Below are positions 11,098 through 22,359 of a DNA stretch of 64,000 nt, piece by piece. Position 1 is the first letter of the stretch. Every line of letters begins with the position of its first letter. The stretch is taken from the NCBI GenBank assembly GCA_963662175.1, contig OY759216.1, forward strand, positions 31,823,087 to 31,887,086. The letters are read 5' to 3'. A program made the position numbers and the translations under genes. Below the pieces are notes generated by a model. The model made no database searches and had not been told where the DNA came from. It saw only the letters and a program-made list of their open reading frames with translations. Source of the stretch: Aradus depressus. Lineage: Eukaryota > Arthropoda > Insecta > Hemiptera > Aradidae.

Positions 11098-11529
11098 GGG
11101 GTACCCGAAGTGGAGAGGCTACAATTGAGTAGGGTACCAGAAGTGGAGAGGCTACAATTGAGTGGGGTACCCGAGGTTAAGAGGCTACAATTGAGTGGGG
11201 TATCCGAAGTAGATGAAAGGCTACAATTGAGTGGGGTACCCGAGGTGGAGAGGCTACAATTGAGTGGGGTACCCGAAGTGGAGAGGCTACAATTGAGTGG
11301 GGTACCCGAAGTGGAGAGACTACAATTGAGTGGGGTACCCGAGGTGGAAAGGCTACAATTGAGGGGGGTACCCGAGGTGGAGAGGCTACAATTGAGTGGG
11401 GTACCCGAGGTGGAGAAGCTACAATTGAGTGGGGTACCCGAGGTGGAGAGGCTACAATTGAGTGGGCTACCCGAAGTGGAGAGGCTACAATTGAGTGGGG
11501 TACCCGAGGTGGAGAGGCTACAATTGAGT
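11098..11529. repeat. Minisatellite, 33-bp unit x 13
   Basis: Thirteen units of GGGGTACCCGAAGTGGAGAG + GCTACAATTGAGT, 33 bp each; one unit carries a 3-bp insertion. Because 33 is a multiple of three, both strands stay open: plus reads repeats of GVPEVERLQLS and minus repeats of GTPLNCSLSTS. Several unit variants (GAA/GAG, AGG/AGA, CCC/CCA) are third-position changes in the plus frame, but others alter residues. No leader, domain or start context supports translation, so I treat the 169- and 180-codon frames as consequences of the unit length. Confidence 0.9.
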
Positions 11530-12249
11530 GGCTGGCTTCTAATACAACCTCTAACTGTTACCACTTGTGTTGCTCCTATCTTGAGACCCTATTCACTTTA
11601 AGGAGGGGGGCCACTAATATATAGCCAGGGTAGAGGGGGGGTCTGATAACGCCCGCAGAGCGAGGCCCCACCACGATTTGTTGTCCATCCCGACCCGAAC
11701 TCTGGTAAACACCACACAGATCGTTCACCCACTCCCTCCCTAACAACGGACCAACCTTTATTTTGTCTTTAGTTTACACCTACAACCCTGGCTATGAATC
11801 TTGCCTTATCTCCAACCAACCCTCGTTTTTGCCCAACTTCTTATCAAGCTCTTCGGAGGCTTTTACAACCCCTTTAAGGTTTTTATAGGCTCAATCATCG
11901 ACAAAAATCTTTGTCACTTTCCCTTCTTCCTTTTGTAACTACCCGAAGTAAATAACGATAAACGAAAAAGAAGATTAATACCTTTATTGATTTAGGCAGC
12001 TTCACTTATGATCTCTAATCATATCTTATTATTTCTTGTTCTTAGCTGGTCAAACTGAGGCTCTCAAGTCTTATTACTTGCTTAGCTATTTCACGATTTT
12101 GTCTAAAATCTGTCCACTACCGTCTCTATAACACCGACCGCCTGAAGAAAGAAAATGTTTATTTTCAACTGTTCAGTGTACTATAATTGAAATACAAGAT
12201 ATATTTTTGAAAAAACATATTTTTTTTTTTGGATATTAGTATTGGAAAA
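11530..12249. other. Single-copy stretch, no gene seen
   Basis: Begins with C/G-rich sequence (11600-11720) and becomes AT-rich. No family landmark or credible frame was found. Confidence 0.35.
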
Positions 12250-12610
12250 GAGTGGAGAGGTGTTACAAAGTGGTTGTTGTGGTGAGTGGTGAGGGGCCGA
12301 CTAATTGAAGAAAGGAAACAGTCACTAAAGGAAGGAAGGGTCCTGGATGACCAAGGGTCTGAGGACGGTAGAGATGAGAGCAGAAGGGGCTACTCGTCCT
12401 TGGACCTCCTCGAATCAACCCTTAGTCCTCTCACAAGGACACCCCCAACTCGGTTTATTTGCCGGCTCGTTAACGGCTAATAAGGGGTGGCCAAATTAAA
12501 TAAAGGAGCCCAGACTACATAAATCTGTGTTGGGGCTGAGGACCCTCCTTCCAGGGTCTCTTCTACCTTTCAACCCTTAACGCTCCTTTATCTCCGTTCT
12601 TCCTTTTTAC
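12250..12610. promoter_or_regulatory. Candidate regulatory island (GC-rich, single copy)
   Basis: A more GC-rich patch between repeats, containing GGGGCCGACTAATTGAAG, TTAACGGCTAATAAGG and AAATTAAATAAAGG. A 64-codon plus frame (12286-12480) crosses it without recognisable similarity. The TAATT-type motifs are compatible with homeodomain binding, but such short motifs are expected by chance in AT-rich DNA. Confidence 0.2.
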
Positions 12611-12619
12611 TTCCCCTCC

Positions 12620-13290
12620 TATACGAAGTATAGAGGAAGTTATTTAACTGGTCAGAAATCTATGTTGCGTTATCCCCGGAATTTCATAGTTTCCGATCCA
12701 CTGATTCCAAAATTCTAAAAACCTGCTTACTTTCCCCACACGAATTATTCAATTAAGTTTTCGCTCTCCTTCCAAACGGTCGTTTGGGTAAAAATCCAAA
12801 GTTTACCCAGGGTTTCACAGGATGTCAAATATAAGATAGTCTGACCTCTCACAGATTTTTATTGGTAGTAATAGCTAGCCGGCTTTCGAGGTTTCCCTCA
12901 TCATCAGGCAGTCTACAAAAGAACCATCCATAATATAATATGTAATATAAATAGCAAAGATAAATAATTAAATTGAAATTGAAAACACAATTTTTGTGTG
13001 CCCTTCGGCCGATTCAGCTGAAAAATAATTTATATAGGGTTTTGAATTTACACATTAAATTTCGTGTCAATACATTTATTACAACGGCAGTTACTAGAGT
13101 TTTTGTGTAAAGCTCCCCCCTTCTCTTTGGTCGATTTTGCTTTGTTTGCTTCTATTGGAAGTTATCTTGTTAACATAAGACACAGCAATTTTTTTGTTTT
13201 TTTATATTTGGAGACAGAGGATCGGAAAACATGAAACTTCGTTGAAACTTAGCATCCAATATATGTCAGATTACGTAACTCCCCTTTACT
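12620..13290 (+). repeat. R1 copies, rearranged, with an embedded short motif
   Basis: 12625-12830 holds an inverted R1 end (GGTCAGAAAT...TCCGATCCACTGATTCC) joined to a plus-strand R1 head (ACTTTCCCCACACGAATTAT, CTCTCCTTCCAAACGG). 12990-13290 holds the R1 middle and end (TCGGCCGATTCAGCTGA, GTGTCAATACATTTATTACA, GTAACTCCCCTTTACTTC). Between them, at 12855-12915, a minus-strand CCTGATGATGAGGGAAACCT motif precedes AATAAA and may be a Penelope-like 3' end. Confidence 0.5.
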
Positions 13291-13299
13291 TCCGGTAAC

Positions 13300-13665
13300 A
13301 ATATATGACATTAAAATATCTAAAATATGAAAAGAAAAAGTTTTAGTTAACATTAAAATGTTAAAGGACGGTTCTCGGCATATATATCGCAAACTGGGCG
13401 ACGTTTTGAAAAACCGTATTTCATAAAATGTGCTTTTCAGTATTCTCTGCAACGTTTATTTGGAAAGATTTTTATTAAGTCATAAATATAAACAGTATTT
13501 TGTAAAATGTATTTACACCCAAAGTTAAGTGGTCTTAATGTTCGTCTGATTTTGGCTAAAATCAGAGTTATTAGCTCATTTCAAATTCAAAGCTCCAACA
13601 GTTTGAGTTGGAGCGGGCTCAGTTTCGCTCTCGGATTTTTGCAAGATTACAATACTAAAGGTATA
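13300..13665 (-). repeat. Interspersed repeat R2 (minus)
   Basis: Landmarks: GGACGGTTCTCGGCATATAT, AAACTGGGCGACG, AATGTGCTTTTCAGT, CAACGTTTATTTGGAAAG, TTGGCTAAAATCAG, then TTACAATACTAAAGGTATAA. It follows an R1 end directly. R1 and R2 ends also lie side by side at 34.84 kb, which may hint that the two are parts of one larger element. Confidence 0.6.
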
Positions 13666-13669
13666 AGAA

Positions 13670-14260
13670 AGTAAAAAGAAATTATGACAAATTTAGGGAA
13701 CAGAATAATGGAGCGTATGAAGAGAACGAAATGGAAAAATTGACCGGTATACCAGCATAAAAGACGGGAAACGTGAAGTAATCGTCCGTTAATAAAACAA
13801 CGACCCGTGAAGTTTCTTGAAAATAGAAGTTGAAGGTAATTATAAAGAAACAAAAATGATTTACAAAACTAAACAAAATAAAAACAAAAAAAGATAATTA
13901 AGGGAAATTGTGCATTATATAACAGCAAAACGTTTTTCAAAAACACGAGGGACCGATTAAGAGAAACAAATGGGCAATCAAGAGGGGCTCGACTCTATAT
14001 ACCTAAGTTAATTCTCCAGGGGGTAGGTTTGGGGATCTCGGGTAAAAACCGGGCGGGAAGGGGGATGAGTGGTGGAAGGGTGGGGTGGGGTGGGGGAGGT
14101 GGGCTAGTGGCAGGGGCAGGGCTGAGTAACAAATGAGAGGTTGGTCCACCCCACATTAGTACAGTTACTAGATGGATGGGATAATCAGACCCACTTCAAA
14201 TCCAGCCCTTACTCGTCCTATTAATTAGAGAATTAGGGCCAACCCTTCCTCACAAATTAT
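13670..14260. promoter_or_regulatory. AT-rich spacer then a candidate regulatory island
   Basis: 13670-13980 is AT-rich with no recognised content; its overlapping minus frames are unconvincing. 13985-14250 is a G-rich, apparently single-copy patch with CCTATTAATTAGAGAATTAG near its right end. It is flagged as a possible cis-regulatory island on composition and motif content only. Confidence 0.2.
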
Positions 14261-15284
14261 CTTATCTTCGTGAATTTTTTCTAAAATAGTTATGCGACAA
14301 TTTTTTTTTTTGATATGTTAAGATCTTAGCTCTCGGTAGGGGCTATGTCAGACAGAGCGTAAGTCTTGTGGATATGCATGCATAAGTGTGTGTGTCGGTC
14401 GGTTGCGCGTGCAGTGCACACACACAACTACACACATCTTTATCTGCGATGTCAGCTGTTTTTGAGCATTTCTACGTCCATGGAATAAGAAAGTGTGAAG
14501 TATATATTTTGACAGCATTTGACTTTTTATGTTGTCCTTTTAATGTTGTGATCATCGAAGGAAGTGTCATTATCGTATAATATATTTCGTCACATATGAA
14601 TGAATGTAAAGGTAAATACTATAATAAAATCAATAACAAGAAAACAACTCTAAAAAAACATGATGAGATACAACATTGTATTTTTACAACATTATTAAAT
14701 TTGTCACAATAAATAAAATTTGTGGTAATAGAAAATAATATAGCAGTGTGAATCTAAAAAAATGTACTATATAATATTTCAATATATTATAATTATTATA
14801 TAATAATAATAATAACTGCTGAAAATATTGATCAATAAATAATATATTTGTCGTCAAAATAATATAATGTAAATTGGTGGACAAGTATTGTGTCTGAGAG
14901 TGAATTTGCTTTGTAAACATTTGTCTCTATTAATTTTTATTCCCCATTTGTTACTGTAGATACTTCGGTAACGGTAGGTACTGCTTGTGTTGGGTACATC
15001 TAAGAAAGAACACCAGACACTACACTGATCCTCAGCTCAGTCGAAGATTTAGAACTTTTCCTTACCATTTTGCTGTTTAATTGTGTATAGAATGAGGGAA
15101 CACTACTGAATATTAACAAATATCTTCTAACTTAAAATTTAGGCTCTCACACCATTCTCATTTAGCAACTCTGAGAGGATTTGATTATTCCCCCGGGGCC
15201 ACGCTGTTTCAAATATAATACATTTTTGTACATATCTACTGAGTCATAATTAAGTATATATCTTCAACCAGCAGCTGAGCTGAT
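14261..15284. other. AT-rich stretch, no gene seen
   Basis: Includes a GT/CA-rich patch at about 14385-14440 and a very AT-rich block at 14580-14900 whose minus-strand frame (78 codons) is I/L/Y/F-rich low-complexity translation. No repeats shared with the rest of the window were found. Confidence 0.35.
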
Positions 15285-15600
15285 CGTGTGCTTTGTGGTA
15301 TCTCAAAATGGGAGTAGTTGTGGGCGGGGCCAACACAAGAGTGCTACTTATCTAGCGGTTGATTGGGTTTTTATGAAATTTCACATGTGGCATTTATATA
15401 AGCCCTGTTGAAGCATATGTCATCTCAGAATTTTGAAGGAGATTGGAGATTTTGGGGGGGATCAACACATAAAATGAGTTCTAGCTCTTTAAAGGTTGAT
15501 TGGTTTTTCATGAAATTTCACATATAAGCCCCGTTGAAACATAGGTCACGTAACATTTCTGAATATTGAAAGTGATGTGGGTTCCGGGTGAGACCGGAAC
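15285..15600 (+). repeat. Interspersed repeat R4, copy 2
   Basis: Shows two successive, similar units: GCGGTTGATTGGGTTTTTAT...CCCTGTTGAAGCATA and AAAGGTTGATTGGTTTTTCA...CCCCGTTGAAACATA, about 140 bp apart. The second begins with AAAATGAGTTCTAGCTCTTT, matching 541-560. R4 therefore has an internal tandem structure. Class unknown. Confidence 0.5.
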
Positions 15601-16230
15601 ATGAGTACTCAACAATAATCAGCTGAATAATAGCATCCTCTTTCTTTTGTTTGGCACTCATTCATTGGTGGTCGTATAATCATATGGCACGCGAAATATA
15701 CTGTTTGCCTAGGGTGCAGGTTACGTGACATCACTCTTCCAAGATCCCTGAATTACCTGAAATTTACAGAATATCTTTAGAATTACTTCACGTGGCTTCC
15801 GAAAAAACGCCGGGAGAATCTGCTATTATATATATGGCAATGAAAACATGAAACAAAATTAAACAATAATATTTCATTTTAATTTATATTACTCCAATGA
15901 AAAATGCGCTCAAAATCACTGGAATATATTTTTATCCCATTTAATTCTTCTTCACGTACAGAAAAAAAAATTAAAGGTTCAGCGAAACAGCAAAAATATC
16001 ATATATTATGGGGAATAGAAGGTTTTTTCTGTTGCTGTAAGCATCAGATAAGATGGAACACCTCATGTGAGAGTTAGCTTTTTTCTGTTTTTTTTTCTGG
16101 TGTTGAGGGTGGGGGAGGGGGTATGAAAGTTAAATAGGCCGTAAATAGGGGAGGTTTACAGATACGGACAGGACAGATTTGTGTAACACTGCATCACACC
16201 TTCCCTTCCTGCTTAGTCAGACCAAAACTT
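15601..16230. other. Single-copy stretch, nothing recognised
   Basis: AT-rich sequence with a G-rich segment at about 16100-16130. No open frame of interest and no family landmarks. Confidence 0.3.
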
Positions 16231-16234
16231 TATC

Positions 16235-16430
16235 AGACTTTTTTTTTTACTGTAATCGGTCAGAGTTTTCAAAAGTTGTTTTCCGACTGATTTCAAAAAT
16301 GTAAAAAAAATGTCGTTAGCGATTCACCAGCAATGTACTTCCCCAGAACGAATTGATCAATGAACCTGTTGCTCTCCCTCTAAAAATAATCGACCGTTTG
16401 AACTAAAAATCATTGTCCTTGCTACGCTCT
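16235..16430 (+). repeat. R1 head with an inverted flank
   Basis: Carries GTAATCGGTCAGAGTTTTC followed by the R1 head: GCGATTCACCAGCAATGTAC, TTCCCCAGAACGAATTGATC and CGACCGTTTGAA. The same arrangement, inverted end joined to head, occurs at 12.65 kb. It may therefore be a real feature of R1, such as head-to-tail neighbours or a foldback structure. Confidence 0.5.
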
Positions 16431-17930
16431 CATCTCTTCCAGGGCTAGGCCTATCCCTCATAAATATCTGCTCCTAAAGGCAGAATTACGAGACAACAGC
16501 ACTATCCAAGACAAAGTCTATAGACTGCTAGGACCTGTAGCGCAGCCGTTGAGACAGTTCAATAGGCCCTTGTAATTCTAAAAACCTCTAGACTCATGTC
16601 TAAAATACAATCCTAATATCGAATTAAACAAATTAGCAACGATCTATAAGATACTCCGAAACGGGGTATTCTAATCAATAGAATATTAAGAAACATTTCG
16701 TTGAATTATTCCAAATAACTTCCTCAGTTATTAGTTTTTCGCAATTTTGCGAAACTGCCATTTATGTCAAAGAGGTGGTTTTGAATAGATGCTCCTCACT
16801 TTTCCGTTGCATCGTTTCGTTCATACAAAATTTACTCTATCGTCCGTAAAGATGATTCACATGAATAAAATTATGTTACTATGATAAATTTCATTTATTA
16901 AGCGCTTGTTAAACGTAAAGAAACGTCTTCAAAGATTGCAACTTTCCCGGGCATTGTCGGAGTAGTACAGTTACCATAACAGTCAACTCTCAAGTTCAGA
17001 GAAACGAACTGCAGTAAAACCGTTGCAACTTAATTATCGTTGACTAATCAAATGATCTGGTTTAAATAATGGGCTGGAGTATAGGCATGAAATCGATGGC
17101 TGGTGATAGATAACATGGCATGGCTCGAAAGAGAGAGAGACAAATGCGGATCACTGCTGCATCCAATGTGATGTGATGCAGTGTATAAATCTAGTGATAG
17201 GGGAGCTGGCCTCTGAAAACTCATTAAGAGAGAGACCAAAATGAATGGACCCGATAGATAGGGCTAATGGTCGGTTTTCTAAATCAACTCATAATATAGG
17301 GCTATTTGCTGCCATAGCCCGCGTGCCCTATCTCTCTCCCTGCCCTAGCTCTTCCTTCAAAAGACCTACTCAAATTTAAAGTATGTACACACTTAGTGAA
17401 GGATTACTCGACTCTTCTGATATATGACAGGAATTAAATCTAAAATATGGACAAAAACAATGGCTACTAGGACGAGGGAACTGTCAAGACCCTGCCTCGC
17501 TCACCCAAAAGAGAAGTGAGCAGCGTCCTGGCAAGTTACCAAGCCCAATATCCACAAGGCCCATCCTTGAGCTCCTAATAATATGTTCATTTTTATCCAA
17601 AACCTTTTTGAATGGTAAAGTACTCTGATGGCAGTGAAACCCATAATAGACTCGCAAAGCCATTTGTCTGGAAACTACTCTCTTTCTATAGACCTGGACT
17701 ATCTTTCATTCCGTTCCATAATGTCCTGTCTTTACGGGACGTCCAACCTTCCTCCATTCAGTGGCTAACTTCAACTACCACTCGATCTTCTTCCATGCCC
17801 GATTCCATTTCAGCTTTTTAGCTCTTCCTGCTAATGATTCTCAACTTTCACAAGCTGCAAAATAAAAATATACAAATATATAAATAAAAAATTGATAACA
17901 AATATAAATAAATAGAAATGAAAAAAAACT
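16431..17930. other. Single-copy stretch with a candidate island
   Basis: 17040-17350 is a non-repetitive patch with GA-rich runs (GAGAGAGAGACAAATG) and GATGTGATGTGATGCAGTG. A 69-codon plus frame at 17612-17821 is serine-rich and unrecognised. The remainder is AT-rich spacer without landmarks. Confidence 0.25.
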
Positions 17931-18200
17931 ACCTACTACCAGAGCGCTCTTTTGTCACTCCAGTGAACATGGGGCCAACTCTACTGTGGGAGTACTAAAC
18001 TTGGTTTATTCACCGAGGGTCTTTGACGAGAACCTGACATCGCACAGGCTCGGGACCACCGCTTAACTCTCACCGGAAGGATGGCGGGCTTAAGGTTTTT
18101 TCCCCTCCCAGATAGCAAACTTAAGGGCCTCGGTCGGGTTTCGAACCCGCGATCTTAACCTCAGTAGGCTAGCATGCTACCTCTGAGCTACCGTCGCCTT
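17931..18200 (-). mobile_element. SINE-A copy 4
   Basis: On the minus strand the head runs from about 18200 (AAGGCGACGGTAGCTCAGAG) with a clean B box (GCGGGTTCGAAACCC). The body keeps GCCATCCTTCCGG and the GAGCGCTCTGGTAGTAG block but has lost the CCTACCCTA arm, so that hairpin cannot form. The copy ends just before the 3' tail. Confidence 0.85.
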
Positions 18201-18309
18201 CTTCCTACTAAGTCAACCATCTGCGTTTTGCTCCCTATTGTATTGCATTTCGTCTCTTCTCTTTATTACTGCGATTCTCATATACAAGACTCTTGAGGGT
18301 TTGTAAATT

Positions 18310-18490
18310 CTGGACACCATATATTCACGTGGAAATGACACATTTTATCTGGAGTTATCGCCTTCACATACACACAGAAAATTGTTTTTTTCATTTTTGT
18401 AATCAGGGATTCAATAAAACATAAAATTCCTGTGAAAACTCAACATCGAATTTCGGACGGATTACATAACTTCCCCTATACTACGTATAA
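18310..18490 (+). repeat. Interspersed repeat R1 (plus), 3' part
   Basis: Contains CACATACACACAG, TTTGTAATCAGGGATTC, TGTGAAAACTCAACATCGAA and TTACATAACTTCCCCTATAC. This corresponds to the last third of R1. Confidence 0.55.
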
Positions 18491-18750
18491 ATATTGTTTC
18501 TATGTTAATAAAGGTGCTATTCTCACCTAATCGTTTTGATATCTTTCGTTGTAGATTCTTATATGTTAAAACAGACCCTCTGTACTACACAGAAACAGAA
18601 TGGACATTATGAAACAATAATACAATGGATTCAATAATATCTCTGAAAGTCTCTAATCCAACCTCATGAAGGATCTCGTTCGGACTAAAATAAACCGGCA
18701 TGGATGCCCTAAGATAGTGATTTCATCTGAACCTTAGAAACATCCCTAAG

Positions 18751-18806
18751 CTTGCATATTTAAAAAATTCCTTTTTTTGTTCTTTTAAATTTTTTAAAAA
18801 TGCAAG
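18751..18806. repeat. AT-rich imperfect hairpin
   Basis: CTTGCATATTTAAAAAATT (from about 18751) pairs with AATTTTTTAAAAATGCAAG (ending about 18806) with one or two mismatches. No flanking duplication was identified, and AT-rich DNA yields such pairs readily. Confidence 0.4.
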
Positions 18807-19225
18807 GAAATGTTTTGTAAATTGAGTTTAGAACAGTTTTCAACAAAAAAATTCCCCACAAAAAATAATAAAAATATAAAAGGGGGAAAATATGGAACAT
18901 TGAGAAAAAGCAACTAACTTATTGAAGAAGTTTGAGAAGTATGAATATGGAAATAGGTCTGGTTTGAGGTTTGGTTGAGGAGGCTGATGGTGAATTGTGG
19001 ATGAGGTGGACTGCCCGAAACGTCCGGTCCACTCTGGAAATGATTCATACATCTGACCGTCAGATCCCCATTAATCTTTATCTGACTTAGACCCGTCCTC
19101 CATCTCCCTCAGAGACCCCCCCCCCCCTCCTCCAGCTTCCCGTCCTCACAAATTCAATCTATTGTCCTTTTTTTTACATTTAGACTGATTCTCTATTGTG
19201 AAATTCAGTAAAAGATTCATAAGGT

Positions 19226-19815
19226 CGTTGGTGAATACTTCTACTTATAGTACTTTCCCAGCAGAAATTAATCAATTATGATTTTGCTTTCCTTCCAAAA
19301 TCAATTGACCATTTGGGATAAAAATCTATAGTTGACTTATATAGGGACTTCTGAATCCTAAATTTTGTGTCAATACATTCATTACATAAGCAGTTATTAG
19401 GGATTTTGTGTCGAGATCCTCTTTTCTGACCCCCCCCCTTCCCTTCTGTCAATGTAGCTGAAAATTAGAAGGTGTCGTCCTTATGGGGTTTTAAATCCAT
19501 CTATGAAATTTCATTTCAATGCATTCATTACAAAGACAATTATTAGAGTTTTTGTGTTAAGCCCTCCTAATTCCCCTTCCCTTTGACCTATTTGGCTGAA
19601 AATAAATAGGTGTCGACGTTATGGAGTTCTGGATACGCTTATAAAGTTTCGTGTCGATACATACATTCTATCGGAAGTTATCGTGTTCACAGACACACTC
19701 ATACAGACATTTTATATATAATTTTTGGAATCAGGGGGGCAGAAAATATGAAATTCTGGTAAAAACTCATACAATTTCTGACCGATTACATAACTTCCCC
19801 CATACGAAGTAAAAT
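19226..19815 (+). repeat. Interspersed repeat R1 (plus), most complete copy
   Basis: All R1 landmarks are present in order: TTCCCAGCAGAAATTAATCA, GGGACTTCTGAATCC, GTGTCAATACATTCATTACA, GTTATTAGGGATTTTGTGT, a C-rich run, GTAGCTGAAAAT, a second GTTATTAGAGTTTTTGTGTT block, then ATAACTTCCCCCATACGAAG. The internal block with GTTATTAGRG and the pyrimidine run occurs twice, so full R1 contains an internal direct repeat of about 170 bp. Confidence 0.65.
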
Positions 19816-20090
19816 ATCATAAGGCCGTGTGGCTACAGTTTCACCAGTTCGAACTCAATATGGAAATTTGTTCCTTTGCTAATCGATGAACAAAAAATTA
19901 CAACCGAGTACGAGAGTGAGCGACCAAAAAGCTTCGGATGATTAATTGCATTTCCATTTATTAAAACATTTTTAAGTTATATTTTTATTTGTTTGTTATC
20001 AGAGTTATAACAACTGTTGCCGACATATAAAGAATATAATTTAGAACAACATTAGAAAATATACAACATATTTTAAGAAAAAAAAAGATA

Positions 20091-20445
20091 ATTGTGAGCG
20101 ATTATTCACAGTACAGGAACTTTTCCCCGGACACAATTTTATTTGCCTGATGAATGTAGGTCAAAGGAAAGTTTTAGCCAGTACAGTTCAAATGTACACT
20201 ATAGTGTGTATATAATACGATATAGTGAATGTATAATATATGGCTGGGTTATAACAATGGATTCTGTACACTAAGGCATCAATAGAATCTTATATACACT
20301 ATATTGTATTATTAAGACAGTGTATTACAACAATGGTTTCTTTTCATTAAGGCTTATATAGTGTATTATATACAAAGGTATGGATTTTGAATACAAAACA
20401 TGTAGTGAAAAAAATGTACATCGTGATCAAATAGTCGCTCACAAT
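20091..20445. mobile_element. TA-flanked inverted-repeat element (355 bp)
   Basis: Terminal inverted repeats ATTGTGAGCGATTATT and AATAGTCGCTCACAAT match with one difference, and both ends are flanked by TA, as expected for a Tc1/mariner-type duplication. The interior repeats motifs such as TACACTATA and ACAACAATGG-like blocks and has no coding frame. It is therefore a non-autonomous MITE. Confidence 0.7.
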
Positions 20446-20929
20446 TACCTTAAATTAATAAATAAAAAAATATGGGAATAAAGAGTGATTTAGATGAGGG
20501 GGGAGAGGAATATAAAATTCAGGGTGGCGCTAAATTGCCTTCAAGTGGGAGAGAGATCGTTTACAGAGATAGATGAAACATAGCTCACGATGGTTACAGT
20601 AGTAGTGGTCCTGAGAATACCTCCAGTCTTTAAAACTCTGTAATGTGAACATTAGCGAATTGTAAAAGTTTTTTTCGAAACGTTATATTGATTTAAAAAG
20701 AGAAATTGCATTTTAAGATGTGCCCTGTATAAATTAAAGACAAAATTGCTCATTAAGTGCAGCATCCGCCCCTTCGAAAAAATCATAGTAATTTGCTCAA
20801 AAAATAATAAATTTAAAAATAGAGCTGACTTGAAATTTTGATGTGAAATAAGGTAAGAGGAATAATAAAATTGTTTATTTATATTGAGGTTTCCAAAAGA
20901 AAATATGGTAAGCGCCTAGTTTGTGGTTG
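20446..20929. other. AT-rich spacer, nothing recognised
   Basis: AT-rich sequence with short homopolymer runs. No family landmarks, tRNA-like boxes or credible frames. Confidence 0.3.
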
Positions 20930-21215
20930 ATACTAACCGAGAGAAGCTATGAGGTTAGCCAGGCTTGCCTACGGGTGCCTCAGTAGGCGCGGTGAATGAA
21001 GGGACCACATAAAGGGGTAGGTGGCTTATCGGCTGTTCCGCTACATTGCCACTCCCCCCCTCTGATCTCTTTATCCTCAGATAACTCCCCCCTCCATCCG
21101 ACGACACCTCACTACACAATCTTCACCTCTTTATCTCGCCTCACTCTCTCTCTCTCCTCTCTCTTTTCTCAACGTAAATCTACTCAAAGCCCTTCCTTCC
21201 CTTAATTGAATCTCA
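20930..21215. promoter_or_regulatory. Candidate regulatory island (GC-rich, single copy)
   Basis: A compact GC-rich patch (GGGTGCCTCAGTAGGCGCGG) that shares nothing with the window's repeats. It ends in a CT-rich run (21140-21170). The 69-codon plus frame is serine/proline rich from that run and is not a convincing protein. Confidence 0.2.
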
Positions 21216-22359
21216 TTTAATTCACCCTCAAAACAGATTTTTTTAGTTGTTACCGTAAAAAAAAGAAGAGAGAAACAAGGAAATAAAATTAACAGAATCA
21301 TAATTATTACACTTTCCAATTCATAAAAGGGTCATTTCACGCCTAAACGCTCACTTGTCCGACATAAATATGTTGATATAAATATGTATATCAACATTTT
21401 AAAGTAATTTAATACGTTTCACTAGTGGTATGGTATCCAAAAATATCAAAGGGTTTTCTTTTAAATTCAATATTTTGTGTTATCGGTTTTATGATGGTTT
21501 GAAAATTCAAGAAACTTTTTTCTCTATAATTAATATTATAAAAAAAAAAAAAAAAAAGTAATCAATCATAAAAAAACAGAAATTATTGATCATACATCTT
21601 TAATGCTTGTTTTGTTCAGTAAATAACGACTTTTCTTTAAAAAAAAACTGAAAAAAATCATAAATAGGTACTTCTTATTATATTATAATCCTAATGAATC
21701 CTATAATTATGAAATGTCTAACTCGAATAGTAAGAGGTGGTCAAGTTTAAATTTTATTAGTTGGTTTTTCGGTTTCCTCGTTATCTTGTACTTCCCACAT
21801 ATCTCTCATTCTTTATTTTCTTAGTCCGATGCAAAAAAATGAGTGGTCTTCAAGTACAAAACGAAATAGCTTAGTTATTTATCATCAAGCAGTAAAAACT
21901 GAAAGAGATCTGTTTGAGTTAGCCGATCGCTATATCTTGCCACCTAGCTATTGGGAATATGAACTATTCATTATCAACTATTCCCAGTTTCTTGATTGTT
22001 TCATTAAAACCTGTGAAATGAGTTGTCAGAACATGCATTACCATATGGAAGCCATATTGCTGTCATTAATATAAAGAAATAGTTTTGTATTAATTAATTG
22101 ACATCCCATTTCATTAAGTTGACAATATTTCTAATCTTTTGTTATAGAGTGCAATTTCTGGAAGAATTGTAGTTAATAAGAAGGCTAGTAAACATTCTTT
22201 AAGTTAATAAACGAAAATGGTCCATTACCGCGAAATTACGAAGAGCAGCTAATTTGTCGCATGTTAACACTACTTTTTACTTTTGTGAAATTAGTTGGTT
22301 TTTTAGGAATTTACTAGTGTTACTGTTTAGTTGATAAGTTCATGGTGATAACTCTCGAT
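21216..22359. other. AT-rich stretch with one weak frame
   Basis: An 81-codon plus frame at 21829-22074 has mixed composition with aromatic residues (motif ELADRYILPPSYWEYE) and no low-complexity bias, but I do not recognise it. There is no obvious upstream promoter or polyadenylation context. It could be an old transposon exon or chance. The rest is AT-rich. Confidence 0.25.

Noticed and set aside
11022..11601. 169- and 180-codon frames on opposite strands
   Set aside because: They are the two readings of one 33-bp tandem repeat; frame openness follows from the unit length, and no domain, signal or start context supports a gene.
18751..18806. Hairpin as a transcription terminator
   Set aside because: It is AT-only pairing in a eukaryotic context with no adjacent gene; kept only as a weak inverted repeat.
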